Counted from the first letter of the stretch, positions 1 to 9,669 are shown. The stretch is DNA of 64,000 nt from DASSUW01 sp963835525 (GCA_963835525.1 CAWIFM010000003.1:992001-1056000); one strand, 5' to 3'. A program made the numbers and translations. The notes: generated from the sequence alone by a model not told the origin.

Positions 1-876
1 CGCCGCCTTCGCGGCCAGCCCGGCGGCGCCGCCGCCCGCGACCGCGGCGCCCGCCGCGACGGCGGCGCCGCCGCCGGAGCCGCCGAGCACGGCGGCCTTC
101 AGCCCCACGCTCGGCGCCACCGGCAGGATGAGCGCCAGCCGGGTGCGCTGGCCCGCGACGGCCAGGCGGAACTCGGTGCACGGCTCGCAGTGGCGGAGAT
201 GGCGCCGCAGGGGCGCGCGCCGCAGCGCGCCCGCGCGGCCGACGGCGAGCTGGCCGCGGATGTCCTCGCACGGGGTCTCGCGGGCCTCGCGCTCGGCGAT
301 CAGCGCCGAGCGGGCCTGGAAGACGAGGGCCTTGACCTTCTCGGGCGGGCAGCCGATGACCCCCGCGATCTCGCGGTGGCTGAGGTCGCCCATCTCGAAG
401 AGGACGAGCGCGCCGCGCTGGTCCTCGGGCAGCCCCGCGAGGTCGGCGACCAGCTCGCGCAGGTCGGCGCGGCGCACGACCTCGTCGGCGAGCCCGTCGA
501 GCGCCGGCTCGAGCTCGTCGACGGGGACGGCGGCGTCGCGGCGCGCCGCCAGCAGCGTGCGGCAGCGGTTGCGGGCGATGGCGAACAGCCACGGCCGCAC
601 GGTGTCGGGCACGCGGCCGGCGAGCAGCGCGCGGTGGGCGCGCAGGAAGGTCTGCTGGAGGGCGTCCTCACCGTCCTCGCGGTTGCCGACCATGTGGCGG
701 CAGAACGCGAGCAGCGGCGCGTGGTGACGGTCGTAGAGCGCCGCGAAGGCGCTCTCGTCGCCGCGAGCCACGAGCGTCGCCAGACGCTCGTCGTCGAGTT
801 TCAAGGACACGCGCGACGAAGTCGTAAGTTTCCCGAATTGCTTCAACGCACTGGTGACGCCCGCGCGCGGCCGCAT
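1..876 (-). CDS. ECF RNA polymerase sigma factor with C-terminal zinc-finger extension (partial)
   Basis: The gene is open to the left edge, so only the first 292 residues are present. Sigma region 2 is visible around residues 30-105 (AFAALYDRHH, then EDALQQTFLRAHR and RPWLFAIARNRCR), and region 4 around 150-195 (LPEDQRGALVLFEMGDLSHREIA). After region 4 comes a cysteine and then H226-x3-C230-x2-C233 (HLRHCEPC), the pattern of zinc-binding anti-sigma (zf-HC2/ZAS) domains. An Ala/Gly-rich hydrophobic tail follows and reaches the edge. The sigma factor therefore seems to carry its own anti-sigma-like module. The start is the first ATG of this frame; a better-spaced GGAGG serves an out-of-frame ATG seven bases upstream, so the start is uncertain. 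It is divergent from the next gene. Confidence 0.85.
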   Translation of the reverse strand, partial: MRPRAGVTSALKQFGKLTTSSRVSLKLDDERLATLVARGDESAFAALYDRHHAPLLAFCRHMVGNREDGEDALQQTFLRAHRALLAGRVPDTVRPWLFAIARNRCRTLLAARRDAAVPVDELEPALDGLADEVVRRADLRELVADLAGLPEDQRGALVLFEMGDLSHREIAGVIGCPPEKVKALVFQARSALIAEREARETPCEDIRGQLAVGRAGALRRAPLRRHLRHCEPCTEFRLAVAGQRTRLALILPVAPSVGLKAAVLGGSGGGAAVAAGAAVAGGGAAGLAAKAA

Positions 877-922
877 ATTCCATGTGACCAACCTCCGTGG
901 CCGCGGCCGGGTCTTCCGTCGC

Positions 923-1903
923 ATGAACGCACGCACCGCACGCACCCTCTCCGTCGCCGCGCTCGCGGTGGCCGCGCTCCTCGCCATCCCGCACGCCGCG
1001 CCCGCCCAGGCCTGCGACACCCAGGGCGAGGCCGGGACCGGCTACGCGGCCGGCGTCAACTGCCGCGCCGTCGAGCTCGACGGCATCGACCGCCACTACC
1101 TCGTCTACGTCCCGCGCGACCGGCCCGCGCGGGCGCCCGTGGTCTTCATGTTCCACGGCTCCTCCGGCACCGGCGAGCAGTTCCTGAACACCTCGGGCTG
1201 GCGCGAGCAGGCCGATCGCGAAGGGCTGATCGCCGTGTTCCCGACCGGGCTGCGCTACCGCGTGCTCGACTCCGGCCGGCGCGTGACGAAGTGGAACGAC
1301 TACAGCCTCGCCGGCGAGGTCGACCTGGACGAGCTGCCGCCCGGCTACCCGGAGGGCTCGCCGATGCCCGCGAACGACGTCGGCTTCGTCGACTTGATCA
1401 TGGAGGACGTCGGCGCCGGTCTGCCGATCGACCGCCGGCGCGTGTACATGAGCGGCTTCTCGAACGGCGCCGCCTTCGCCGCCCGCGTCGCCGCCGACCG
1501 CGCGAGCCACGTGGCGGCGGCCGCTTACTCCGGCGGCGGCCTGACCGAGGTGCGGCCGAGGTCCGCCCCGACCTACGTGACCGTCGGGACGGAGGACGCG
1601 AAGATCCTCGACGGCACGGGCCTGACGGAGCTGCCGCTCGACCCGGTGGACATCCTGACCTCGCCGGTCGTCCGCCCGTTCATCGACCTCCACCTGCAGA
1701 CGCTCGGGCTCGACCCCGATCGGTTCGGCGCCGTCGCCGAGCCGCGCACGACGAGCCTGCGCTGGCCTGCCGTCGATCCCGTGCTGCGCTTCGGGATGAT
1801 CGCCGGCATGGGCCACGAGTACCCGGACCGGCTGGTGCCCGAGTTCTGGCAGTTCTTCCGCGGTCACTCGCTCGGGACGGGCCCGAGCATCACGCGGAGG
1901 TAG
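923..1903 (+). CDS. Secreted PHB-depolymerase/feruloyl-esterase-like alpha/beta hydrolase
   Basis: 326 residues. The N-terminus is a signal peptide (RTARTLSVAALAVAALLAI, cleavage near APAQA). The mature part has the order of the esterase PHB depolymerase/LpqC family: the oxyanion-hole segment VVFMFHGSSGTGEQF, the nucleophile elbow YMSGFSNGAAFA (G-x-S-x-G with Ser), and a late His in GMGHEYP. It probably hydrolyses an extracellular polyester or feruloyl ester; the substrate cannot be read from sequence. An upstream in-frame start at 854 would add a non-signal extension, so 923 is preferred. The last 40 bases overlap the convergent acetyltransferase. Confidence 0.82.
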   Translation: MNARTARTLSVAALAVAALLAIPHAAPAQACDTQGEAGTGYAAGVNCRAVELDGIDRHYLVYVPRDRPARAPVVFMFHGSSGTGEQFLNTSGWREQADREGLIAVFPTGLRYRVLDSGRRVTKWNDYSLAGEVDLDELPPGYPEGSPMPANDVGFVDLIMEDVGAGLPIDRRRVYMSGFSNGAAFAARVAADRASHVAAAAYSGGGLTEVRPRSAPTYVTVGTEDAKILDGTGLTELPLDPVDILTSPVVRPFIDLHLQTLGLDPDRFGAVAEPRTTSLRWPAVDPVLRFGMIAGMGHEYPDRLVPEFWQFFRGHSLGTGPSITRR

Positions 1904-2349
1904 GGCCGCAGGCCGAGCCGCTCGTAGAAGCGGACCGCGCCGTCGTTGCCCTCGAGCACGTACAGGATCACCTCGCTCACGCCGAGCTCGCGCATCACGG
2001 CGTAGGCCGCGTCCATCAGGGCGCGGCCGACGCCCTGCCCGCGCTCTCCGTCCGCCACCGAGAGCGTCTCGAGCTCGGCCATCCGTTCGCCGGTGGCGAG
2101 CGTGATCTGACCAGCGGTCTCGGACACCATCGCGTAGCCGATCACGCGCCCGTCCTCCTCGGCGAGCAGCAGGTGGCCGCGCCCGGACTCCAGCAGCGCC
2201 TCGTAGTGCGGGCGGCGGCGCTCCCACGCCGCCTCGCGCGAGCGGAACGGCAGCACCTGAGCGCCGCCGGCGCGGTGGTGCTCGTGCATCGCCTTGAAGA
2301 GCGGGCCGACCTCGTCGAGCCGCGAGACGTCGCCGCGGACGATCTCCAT
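1864..2349 (-). CDS. GNAT-family N-acetyltransferase
   Basis: 161 residues with one GNAT domain. The acetyl-CoA-binding motif A reads ERGQGVGRALMDAA (Q/R-x-x-G-x-G/A), and motif B ends in RFYERLGLRP, which is typical. The substrate is unknown. An upstream ATG at 2376 exists, but a TACAAT hexamer at 2359-2364 lies nine bases before the ATG at 2349 and suits a very short leader, so 2349 is chosen. The gene faces the esterase and overlaps its last 40 bases. It is divergent from the cupin gene at 2375, and the two -10 elements overlap. Confidence 0.85.
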   Translation of the reverse strand: MEIVRGDVSRLDEVGPLFKAMHEHHRAGGAQVLPFRSREAAWERRRPHYEALLESGRGHLLLAEEDGRVIGYAMVSETAGQITLATGERMAELETLSVADGERGQGVGRALMDAAYAVMRELGVSEVILYVLEGNDGAVRFYERLGLRPYLRVMLGPVPSE

Positions 2350-2358
2350 GGGCGCGCG

Positions 2359-2364
2359 ATTGTA
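2359..2364 (-). promoter_or_regulatory. -10 element (TACAAT) for the acetyltransferase gene
   Basis: TACAAT on the minus strand lies nine bases before the ATG at 2349. It overlaps the plus-strand TAAGTT of the divergent cupin gene, so the two promoters share bases. No clear -35 hexamer was seen. Confidence 0.4.
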
Positions 2365-2368
2365 AGTT
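2363..2368 (+). promoter_or_regulatory. -10 element (TAAGTT) for a leaderless cupin mRNA
   Basis: TAAGTT is followed by exactly six bases and then the ATG at 2375, which places the expected transcription start at or next to the A of the start codon. No Shine-Dalgarno sequence is present. The same geometry recurs at several genes in this window. Confidence 0.5.
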
Positions 2369-2374
2369 CGTGCC

Positions 2375-2800
2375 ATGGCCTACCGCGTGCTCCCCGCCGC
2401 CGACGCGTTCTGGCGGCCGTCGAACCAGCTGAAGGTCCTCAACACCGACCTCGCCAAGCAGCTCGAGGCGACCGACCTCGGCGCCCGGCTGTGGCGCCTG
2501 GCACCGGGCCAGGCCTCGACCCGCCACAAGCACTTCACGCAGACCGAGCTCTACGTCGTGCTCGAGGGGACCGGCCGGATCCGGGTGGACGGCGACCTGC
2601 TCACCCTGGAGCCGTTGTCGGCGCTGCTGGTGGAGCCCGACACCGTGCGCCAGGTCTTCAACGACACCGGGGCCGACGCGCTGTGGCTGGTGGTCGGCAC
2701 GCCGCCCGAGCTGGCCAACACGCTCGAGATGACCGAGGAGCAGCTCGCTCACATGTACCCCGACGGCCCGAAGGCGCTCCCGCCGGAGCTCGGCGGGTAG
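2375..2800 (+). CDS. Single-domain cupin protein
   Basis: 141 residues. The two cupin motifs are recognisable: LAPGQASTRHKHFTQTELYVVLEGTGRI (His, His, Glu region) and a second half with LVEPDTVRQVFNDTG. The conserved His/Glu ligands of motif 1 are present, but motif 2 lacks the usual metal His, so a full metal site is doubtful. Related proteins are small binding or isomerase-like cupins; the substrate is unknown. It is probably read from a leaderless mRNA, and its stop is ten bases before the GlgC-like gene, with which it may be co-transcribed. Confidence 0.75.
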   Translation: MAYRVLPAADAFWRPSNQLKVLNTDLAKQLEATDLGARLWRLAPGQASTRHKHFTQTELYVVLEGTGRIRVDGDLLTLEPLSALLVEPDTVRQVFNDTGADALWLVVGTPPELANTLEMTEEQLAHMYPDGPKALPPELGG

Positions 2801-2810
2801 GACCGCCCGC

Positions 2811-3989
2811 ATGCCCCGCATCCGGACGCTGGTCATCGTGCTCGCCGGCGGCGCCGGCGGCCGGCTCGAGCTGCTCACGCGCGAACGCGCCAAGCCCGCG
2901 GTGCCGTACGCGGGCACGCACCGGCTGATCGACTTCCCGCTCAGCAACTGCCACAACGCCGGGCTGTCCGACGTCTGGATCTCGCAGCAGTTCAACCCGA
3001 TCTCGCTGTCCGACCACCTCGCGAACGGCCGGCCGTGGGACCTCGACCGCACGATCGGCGGGCTGCTGATCCTGCAGCCGCGGCTCGACCACGGCGACCG
3101 CGGCGGCTTCCAGAAGGGCACCGCGGACGCGCTGTGGCGCAACGCGCCGCTGATCCGCGAGCACGGGCCCGAGGCGCTGGTGGTGGTGAGCGCCGACGCC
3201 GTCTACGCGCAGGACTACGGGTCGCTGGTCGAGGAGCACATGGCGGCCGACGCGGCGGTCACGATCGTCACCACCGAGGTCGACCCCGACGACGCCGGCC
3301 GCTACGGCGTCGTTTCGGTGCGCGACGGCAAGGTGGTCGACTACGCCTACAAGCCCGACGACCCGGCCGGGAACCTGGTGGCCAACGAGGTCTTCGTGTT
3401 CCGGCCGGAGGCGCTGCTGGACACGCTCGAGCAGCTCGCGGACGAGGCGGGCGAGGACGAGCTGGAGGACCTCGGCCACGGGCTCCTGCCGCGGCTCGTC
3501 TCGGAGGGCGGGGCGCGTGAGGCGCGCTTCGAGGGCTACTGGCGCGACGTGGGGACGGTCGACGCGTATTGGGAGAGCCACATGGACCTCCTGGGCGAGG
3601 AGCCGCCGGTCGACCTCGACGACCCGGACTGGCCGATCCTGACGCACGAGGCGCTGCTGCGCGCCTCCGCCCGCGTGTTCGACGGCGCGGCGATCGAGGA
3701 CTCGCTGGTGGGGCCGGCTGCGCGGGTGGCTGGATCGGTGTCGCGGTCGGTGGTCGGCCGCGGCGCGGTCGTCGAGGAGGGCGCGGTCGTGAGCGAGTCG
3801 GTGCTGCTGCCGGGCTCGGTGGTCCGCTCTGGCGCGCGGGTGGTGCGCGCGGTGCTCGACGACGGCGTCGAGATCGGGCGCGACGTCGCCGTGGGGGAGG
3901 ACGGTGGCGAGATCGCGCTCGTCGGACTGCGGGCGTCCGTGAGTGCCGCCGTCCCGGCGGGCGGCCGCTTCCCCGAGGTGGACGACTAG
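2811..3989 (+). CDS. glgC: Glucose-1-phosphate adenylyltransferase (GlgC-like)
   Basis: 392 residues. The N-terminal nucleotidyltransferase domain has the ADP-glucose pyrophosphorylase signatures LAGGAGGRL and RAKPAVPYAG followed by RLIDFPLSNC, then FQKGTADAL, a VSADAVYAQDY segment in place of the usual SGDHIY, and GYWRDVGTVDAYWESHMDLL. A left-handed beta-helix-like C-terminal domain follows (VVGRGAVVEEGAVVSESVLL). The family makes ADP-glucose from glucose-1-phosphate and ATP for glycogen or trehalose synthesis. The glycine loop (AGGAGG rather than GGGEGT) and the SADAVY variation mean a related sugar-nucleotide transferase cannot be excluded. The cupin lies ten bases upstream; a repeat element follows the stop. 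Confidence 0.82.
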   Translation: MPRIRTLVIVLAGGAGGRLELLTRERAKPAVPYAGTHRLIDFPLSNCHNAGLSDVWISQQFNPISLSDHLANGRPWDLDRTIGGLLILQPRLDHGDRGGFQKGTADALWRNAPLIREHGPEALVVVSADAVYAQDYGSLVEEHMAADAAVTIVTTEVDPDDAGRYGVVSVRDGKVVDYAYKPDDPAGNLVANEVFVFRPEALLDTLEQLADEAGEDELEDLGHGLLPRLVSEGGAREARFEGYWRDVGTVDAYWESHMDLLGEEPPVDLDDPDWPILTHEALLRASARVFDGAAIEDSLVGPAARVAGSVSRSVVGRGAVVEEGAVVSESVLLPGSVVRSGARVVRAVLDDGVEIGRDVAVGEDGGEIALVGLRASVSAAVPAGGRFPEVDD

Positions 3990-3994
3990 CGCGC

Positions 3995-4269
3995 GAACGT
4001 CAACCCCGGCTGGGTAGGGCGGTGGTGGGGTCGGCGGTGAGGGGGAATTTCGTGCGATCCGGCGGTGTTCGTGTGCGCGGATTTCACGAAAGTGCTCGTG
4101 ACGGGCACTCTCGTGAAATCGGAGTGGTGCGACCGCTGCGGATTGCACGAAATGATCCGTCTGGGATCACAACGTGAAATTCGCGCGGCGCCACGTCGTC
4201 GTTTCGCACGTTGTTCCCCGCGCGGCGGCCAACCTCGCCGCCGCCCTACCCAGCAAGCAGTTGACGTTC
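3995..4269. repeat. 275 bp palindromic repeat element with terminal inverted repeats (copy A)
   Basis: The left end (3995-4022) reads GAACGTCAAC, four bases, then GCTGGGTAGGGCGG. The right end (4241-4269) is the exact reverse complement of both blocks with a five-base spacer, so 24 end bases match perfectly. The interior carries several copies of a TTTCACGA/TCGTGAAA-type motif and a long hairpin at 4080-4120. A shorter relative lies at 48411-48527. No ORF or transposase is inside. It fills the space between the GlgC-like and malic enzyme genes and reaches to within three bases of the malic enzyme stop. It looks like a MITE or REP-type element. Confidence 0.75.
4080..4120. repeat. Long inverted repeat inside repeat copy A
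   Basis: GATTTCACGAAAGTGC (4080-4095), nine loop bases, then GCACTCTCGTGAAATC (4105-4120). The arms pair over 16 positions with one mismatch. Related half-motifs occur at about 4046-4055, 4140-4155 and 4170-4180. There is no T-run, so it is not a standard terminator. Confidence 0.8.
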
Positions 4270-4271
4270 GG

Positions 4272-5741
<1,470 letters not shown>

Positions 5742-5779
5742 GTGGAGGATTCTGGCGCAGACCGGCGCTCGCGGGAGAG

Positions 5780-5785
5780 TAGAGT
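5780..5785 (+). promoter_or_regulatory. -10 element (TAGAGT) before the NfeD/SPFH operon
   Basis: TAGAGT lies 16 bases before the ATG at 5802, which would give a leader of about ten bases containing a GAGGA ribosome site. No convincing -35 hexamer was seen. Confidence 0.35.
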
Positions 5786-5801
5786 CGACTCGAGGAATCC
5801 A

Positions 5802-6269
5802 ATGACCGCGCTCGCCGTCGCGCTGATGGTCACGGGCGCCCTGCTGCTCGTCGCAGAGGCGCACCTGGCGTCGTACGGCCTGCTCGGCGTCGCCGGCGTC
5901 CTCGCTCTCGGGGCCGGCGGCCTGCTGGCGATCGGCGAGGCCGGCGGCAGCGTCGTGCTGGGGCTGGCCATCTTCCTGCCCATCGCCGTCGGCCTGGTGG
6001 CCCTGATGGTGGTCGCCGGCCGCAAGGCGCTTGCCGTCCGGAAGCGACGCCCCCAGGGCGGCGCTTCCGGCCTGATCGGCCGGGTCGGCGTGGTGCGCCA
6101 CGCGCCGGAGCCGGTCGGCGACGTGATGGTCGAGGGCGAGCTGTGGCGTGCGCGCACGTCGTGGATGGACGAGCCGGCGCTGCGCGAGGGCGAGCTTGTC
6201 GTGATCGAGCAGGTGCACGGGCTGACGCTCGGGGTCCGTCGCGCCGAGGAGTGGGAGGTTCTGCCATGA
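5802..6269 (+). CDS. NfeD-like membrane protein
   Basis: 155 residues. Two to three hydrophobic helices (LAVALMVTGALLLVAEAHL, LLGVAGVLALGAGGLLAI, VVLGLAIFLPIAVGLVALMV) are followed by a soluble OB-fold-like C-terminal domain (GLIGRVGVVRHAPEPVGDVMVEGELWRAR), the NfeD layout without the serine-protease part. It overlaps the SPFH gene by ATGA; NfeD and SPFH/stomatin proteins are a standard pair that acts together in the membrane. A GAGGA ribosome site precedes the ATG. Confidence 0.88.
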   Translation: MTALAVALMVTGALLLVAEAHLASYGLLGVAGVLALGAGGLLAIGEAGGSVVLGLAIFLPIAVGLVALMVVAGRKALAVRKRRPQGGASGLIGRVGVVRHAPEPVGDVMVEGELWRARTSWMDEPALREGELVVIEQVHGLTLGVRRAEEWEVLP

Positions 6270-7069
6270 CCGCCGTATTGGTCTTCGTCTTCGTGCTGGT
6301 CCTGGTCGCGGCGACCCTGGCCGCCATGTCCATCCGGATCCTGCGCGAGTACGAGCGCGCCGTCGTCTTCCGGCTCGGCCGCCTGCTCGGCGAGAAGGGC
6401 CCGGGCCTGATCCTGCTGATCCCGGCCGTCGACCGGATGGTGCGCATCGACCTGCGCACGGTGACGCTCGACGTCCCGCCGCAGAACCTGATCACGCGCG
6501 ACAACGTGCCCGCCAAGGTCAACGCGGTCTGCTACTTCCGCGTGATCGACGCCTCGCGGTCCGTCGTCGACGTCGAGAAGTACCTGCGCGCCACGTCGCA
6601 GATCGCTCAGACGACGCTCCGCTCGGTGCTCGGCAAGGCCGACCTCGACATGCTGCTCGGCGAACGCGAGCAGCTCAACGAGGCGCTCCAGCACATCATC
6701 GACGAGCACACTGACCCGTGGGGGATCAAGGTCACGACCGTCGAGATCAAGGACGTCGAGATCCCGGTGGCGATGCAGCACGCGATGGCGCTCGGCGCGC
6801 AGGCCGAGCGCGAACGGCGCGCGAAGATCATCCACGCCGAGGGCGAGTACCAGGCCTCGCAGCGCCTGCGCGACGCCGCCGACGTGATCTCCGGCAACCC
6901 CGCCGCGCTCCAGCTGCGCTACATGCAGACGCTGACGGAGATCGGGGCGACGCAGAACTCGACGGTCGTCTTCCCGCTGCCGCTCGACATGGTCAAGCCG
7001 TTCATCGAAGCGGCGGCCGACAAGTCGGTGGCGCAGAAGGAGAACGGACGTGAGATCGTCGTCCGATGA
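6266..7069 (+). CDS. SPFH/slipin (stomatin-like) membrane protein
   Basis: 267 residues: an N-terminal membrane anchor (TAVLVFVFVLVLVAATLAA) then a Band-7/SPFH domain with the slipin signature REYERAVVFRLGRL and GPGLILLIPAVDRMVRIDLR, and a charged helical segment (AQAERERRAKIIHAEGEYQA) typical of flotillin/stomatin oligomers. It probably organises a membrane microdomain with the NfeD partner. It overlaps the genes before and after by ATGA, so it is translationally coupled to both NfeD and the secreted carboxypeptidase, which suggests a link to secretion or envelope quality control. Confidence 0.92.
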   Translation: MTAVLVFVFVLVLVAATLAAMSIRILREYERAVVFRLGRLLGEKGPGLILLIPAVDRMVRIDLRTVTLDVPPQNLITRDNVPAKVNAVCYFRVIDASRSVVDVEKYLRATSQIAQTTLRSVLGKADLDMLLGEREQLNEALQHIIDEHTDPWGIKVTTVEIKDVEIPVAMQHAMALGAQAERERRAKIIHAEGEYQASQRLRDAADVISGNPAALQLRYMQTLTEIGATQNSTVVFPLPLDMVKPFIEAAADKSVAQKENGREIVVR

Positions 7070-8841
7070 TCCTTCGTAGCGTCGTTCTCACCGTCGTCGC
7101 CGGGCTGCTCATCACCGCGCCGGCCGCCGCTTCGCAGAAGGTCCGCAGCTACCGCGTCAGCGAGGTGCGCGACCTCCTGGACCGCACGGCGGTGACCGTG
7201 GCCGGCGCCGCCATCGTCGAGGTCGACCACGCCGAGGTGGTGGCGACCGCCAACCGGCGTGCCGTGCGCCGCCTGCGCCGCGCGGGCTTCACGGTCGAGC
7301 GGATGGCGCTCGTGCGCAAGAAGCTGCGCCGGGCGGGCGCCCGCGCCGCCGCCTTCCCGCCGGCCGACTCCAACTACCACGACTACAACGAGATGGTGGC
7401 CGAGCTCGCTGCCGTGGAGGCTGCGAACCCGACCCGCGTGCAGCGCTTCAACCTGGGCACCTCGTACCAGGGGCGGACGATCTGGGCCGTGAAGGTCTCC
7501 GACAACGTCGCCACCGACGAGACCGAGCCGGAGGTCCTCTTCACCGCCAACCAGCACGCGCGCGAGCACCTGACCGTCGAGATGGCGCTGTACATCCTCA
7601 ACCGGCTCGTGAACGACGCGGAGTTCGCCCAGTACGTCAACGGCCGCGAGATCTGGATCGTCCCGATGGTCAACCCGGACGGCGTCGAGTACGACATCGC
7701 CACGGGCTCCTACCGGATGTGGCGCAAGAACCGCCAGCCCAGCCCGACCGACCTGAATCGCAACTGGTCGTTCCAGTGGGGCTGCTGCGGCGGCTCGTCC
7801 GGCAGCGTCAGCTCGGAGACCTACCGTGGCCCGTCGGCGTTCTCGGCGCCCGAGACCCAGGTCGTGCGCAACTTCGTGAACTCGCGGGTGGTCGGCGGCG
7901 TGCAGCAGATCAAGGCGCACATCGACTGGCACACCTACTCCGAGCTGATCCTGTGGCCGTACGGCTACACGACCGCCAACACGACCGCGACGCTCAACGC
8001 CAACGACCGCAACGCCCACGCCACACTCGGCCAGAACATGGCCGCCACCAACGGCTACACGCCGGAGCAGGCTTCCGACCTCTACATCGCCGACGGAACG
8101 ATCAACGACTGGATGTGGGGGACCTACAAGATCTTCAGCTACACGTTCGAGATGTTCCCGACCGGCTCGAACCCCGGCTTCTACCCGCCCGACGAGCAGA
8201 TCGTCCCGCAGACCACGCGCAACCGCGCAGCGGTCCTGAGGTTCCTCGACGCCTCCGACTGCGTCTACAAGGTGATCGGAGGGAACTGCGGCGGTCCGGC
8301 GGGCCAGACCGTCTACTTCGACAACTTCGAGGCGGCCAACGGCTGGACGACGCCCGCGGCCGGGGACAACGCGACCGCCGGCCAGTGGGTGCGCGGCAAT
8401 CCCGCCGGGACGAACAGCGGCGGGGTCAAGCAGCTCGACGCCACGGTGAGCGGGACCAACGACCTCGTCACCGGCGCGTCCGCCGGCGCGGCGGCGGGTG
8501 ACTTCGACGTCGACGGCGGCATCACCACCATCACGTCCGGGCCGATCGCGCTGACTGGGTTCGGCAGCTACTCGCTGACCTTCTCGCAGTACCTCGCGCA
8601 CGGCTCGAACTCGAGCAGCGCCGACTACCTGCGGGTGGGCGTCCAGGTGGGCACCACGACGACGTGGGTCTGGACCCGCGCCGGCGCGGCCGCCAACCTC
8701 AACGGCGCCTGGAGCACCGCCTCGGCGTCTCTCAGCCAGTTCGCCGGGCAGACCGTCCGGCTCGTCGTCCAGGCCGCTGACGCGTCGACCGCCAGCCTCG
8801 TCGAGGCCGGGGTCGACGACGTCAGGATCACCGGGGTCTAG
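7066..8841 (+). CDS. Secreted zinc carboxypeptidase (M14) with C-terminal adhesion-like domain
   Basis: 591 residues. Residues 1-23 form a signal peptide (cleavage near APAAAS). A propeptide-like segment runs to about 100. The M14 catalytic domain shows the zinc ligands H164-A-R-E167 (NQHAREH), H289 (DWHTYSEL) and the catalytic Glu 362 (SYTFEMFP), plus the substrate Arg in LNRNW. From about residue 430 a beta-rich domain (FDNFEAANGWTT to the end) resembles the jelly-roll tail of bacterial secreted peptidases. It should release C-terminal amino acids outside the cell. The start overlaps the SPFH stop by ATGA. It ends directly against the convergent SGNH gene. Confidence 0.9.
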   Translation: MILRSVVLTVVAGLLITAPAAASQKVRSYRVSEVRDLLDRTAVTVAGAAIVEVDHAEVVATANRRAVRRLRRAGFTVERMALVRKKLRRAGARAAAFPPADSNYHDYNEMVAELAAVEAANPTRVQRFNLGTSYQGRTIWAVKVSDNVATDETEPEVLFTANQHAREHLTVEMALYILNRLVNDAEFAQYVNGREIWIVPMVNPDGVEYDIATGSYRMWRKNRQPSPTDLNRNWSFQWGCCGGSSGSVSSETYRGPSAFSAPETQVVRNFVNSRVVGGVQQIKAHIDWHTYSELILWPYGYTTANTTATLNANDRNAHATLGQNMAATNGYTPEQASDLYIADGTINDWMWGTYKIFSYTFEMFPTGSNPGFYPPDEQIVPQTTRNRAAVLRFLDASDCVYKVIGGNCGGPAGQTVYFDNFEAANGWTTPAAGDNATAGQWVRGNPAGTNSGGVKQLDATVSGTNDLVTGASAGAAAGDFDVDGGITTITSGPIALTGFGSYSLTFSQYLAHGSNSSSADYLRVGVQVGTTTTWVWTRAGAAANLNGAWSTASASLSQFAGQTVRLVVQAADASTASLVEAGVDDVRITGV

Positions 8842-9669
8842 TCAGCGGTTCGTAACCACCATCGCCGCCATCGCCTGCATCCCGCGCAGGTTGGGATGCA
8901 GGGGGGCGGCGGCGTTGCCCGGGATGTAGGGCTCCACCCAGCGGGTGCCCGAGCCGGCGCACGCGTCGCGGCCCTGGCTGGCGCCGTAGACGTCGACGAT
9001 CGTCGCGGCGTTGGCGGCCGCCTGGGTCGCGAGCATGGCGTTGAGCTGCACCTGCTTCTCCCGCAGCCACCTCACGTCGGCGGGCGTGACGGGCATCCGC
9101 GGCCAGCAGCCGTTGCCGCTGTGAGGGAAGATTGCCGAGTAGTTGACGACCAGCACCTTCGCGAGCGGCGAGCGCGCGTGGATGCCCTGGATCGCGGCGG
9201 CAACCTTCGGCGCGGTGGTGGCGATCCGCGCGCTGATCTGGTCGCCCCCGCGCGTGTAGCGGTCGCGGCAGGGCGAGCCGAACGGCAGCGCGGAGACGCA
9301 GTCCAGGGCGAGGTCGGAGAAGCCGATGTCGTTGCCGCCGATGCTCAGCGTGACCAGCCGCGTGTCGGCCGACAGCGAGTTGAACTGGGGCGGATTCGGG
9401 CCGGGCGAGACGTTCTGCGTCGCCGTCATGTGGTCGGTCCGCGCGCCGCTGCAGGTCGCGTCGCGGTACTCGGCGAAGGCCAGCGTGCGCTGCGCGATGC
9501 GGCCGTAGTTGTTGCTCGACTTCAGGCAGCCGAGCGGCGCGAGCGGGTTCGGGATCAGCGGCCCCGCCGCGTACGAGTCACCGAGCGCCGTGTACCGAGG
9601 CGCCGCCTCCGCCGCTCCCGCGAAGACCGCGGCCACCGCCATCACTGCCAGCAGGACACGTACGCGCAT
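8842..9669 (-). CDS. Secreted SGNH/GDSL-family hydrolase (lipase/esterase)
   Basis: 275 residues. The signal peptide VRVLLAVMAVAAVFAGAAEA is followed by block I YTALGDSYAAG (catalytic Ser), block III SIGGNDIGFS (Asn), and block V PLHPNLRGMQAM (His). Paired cysteines such as CLKSSN, CSGAR, CVSALPFGSPC and CWPRM suggest disulfides, as in Streptomyces-type secreted lipases. The likely role is hydrolysis of ester bonds in lipids outside the cell. Its stop abuts the carboxypeptidase stop with no spacer. It starts divergently from the glycosyltransferase gene. Confidence 0.9.
   Translation of the reverse strand: MRVRVLLAVMAVAAVFAGAAEAAPRYTALGDSYAAGPLIPNPLAPLGCLKSSNNYGRIAQRTLAFAEYRDATCSGARTDHMTATQNVSPGPNPPQFNSLSADTRLVTLSIGGNDIGFSDLALDCVSALPFGSPCRDRYTRGGDQISARIATTAPKVAAAIQGIHARSPLAKVLVVNYSAIFPHSGNGCWPRMPVTPADVRWLREKQVQLNAMLATQAAANAATIVDVYGASQGRDACAGSGTRWVEPYIPGNAAAPLHPNLRGMQAMAAMVVTNR

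Noticed and set aside
190..2928. A 912-codon open frame on the plus strand
   Set aside because: It is a shadow of at least five real genes on both strands. The protein is low-complexity Arg/Ala and crosses intergenic regions; high GC keeps such frames open. The same applies to many others, for example 10979-13054, 22892-25381 and 4065-5800.
4080..4120. Rho-independent terminator of the GlgC-like gene
   Set aside because: No T-run follows, it lies 90 bases from the stop, and it is part of a larger element with inverted ends.
3995..4269. Integron attC site
   Set aside because: The ends do not fit the RYYYAAC/GTTRRRY core, and no integrase or cassette-like genes are near.
7066..8841. Carboxypeptidase as a horizontally acquired gene
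   Set aside because: Base composition and codon use look like the neighbours, and it is coupled by ATGA to the SPFH gene.
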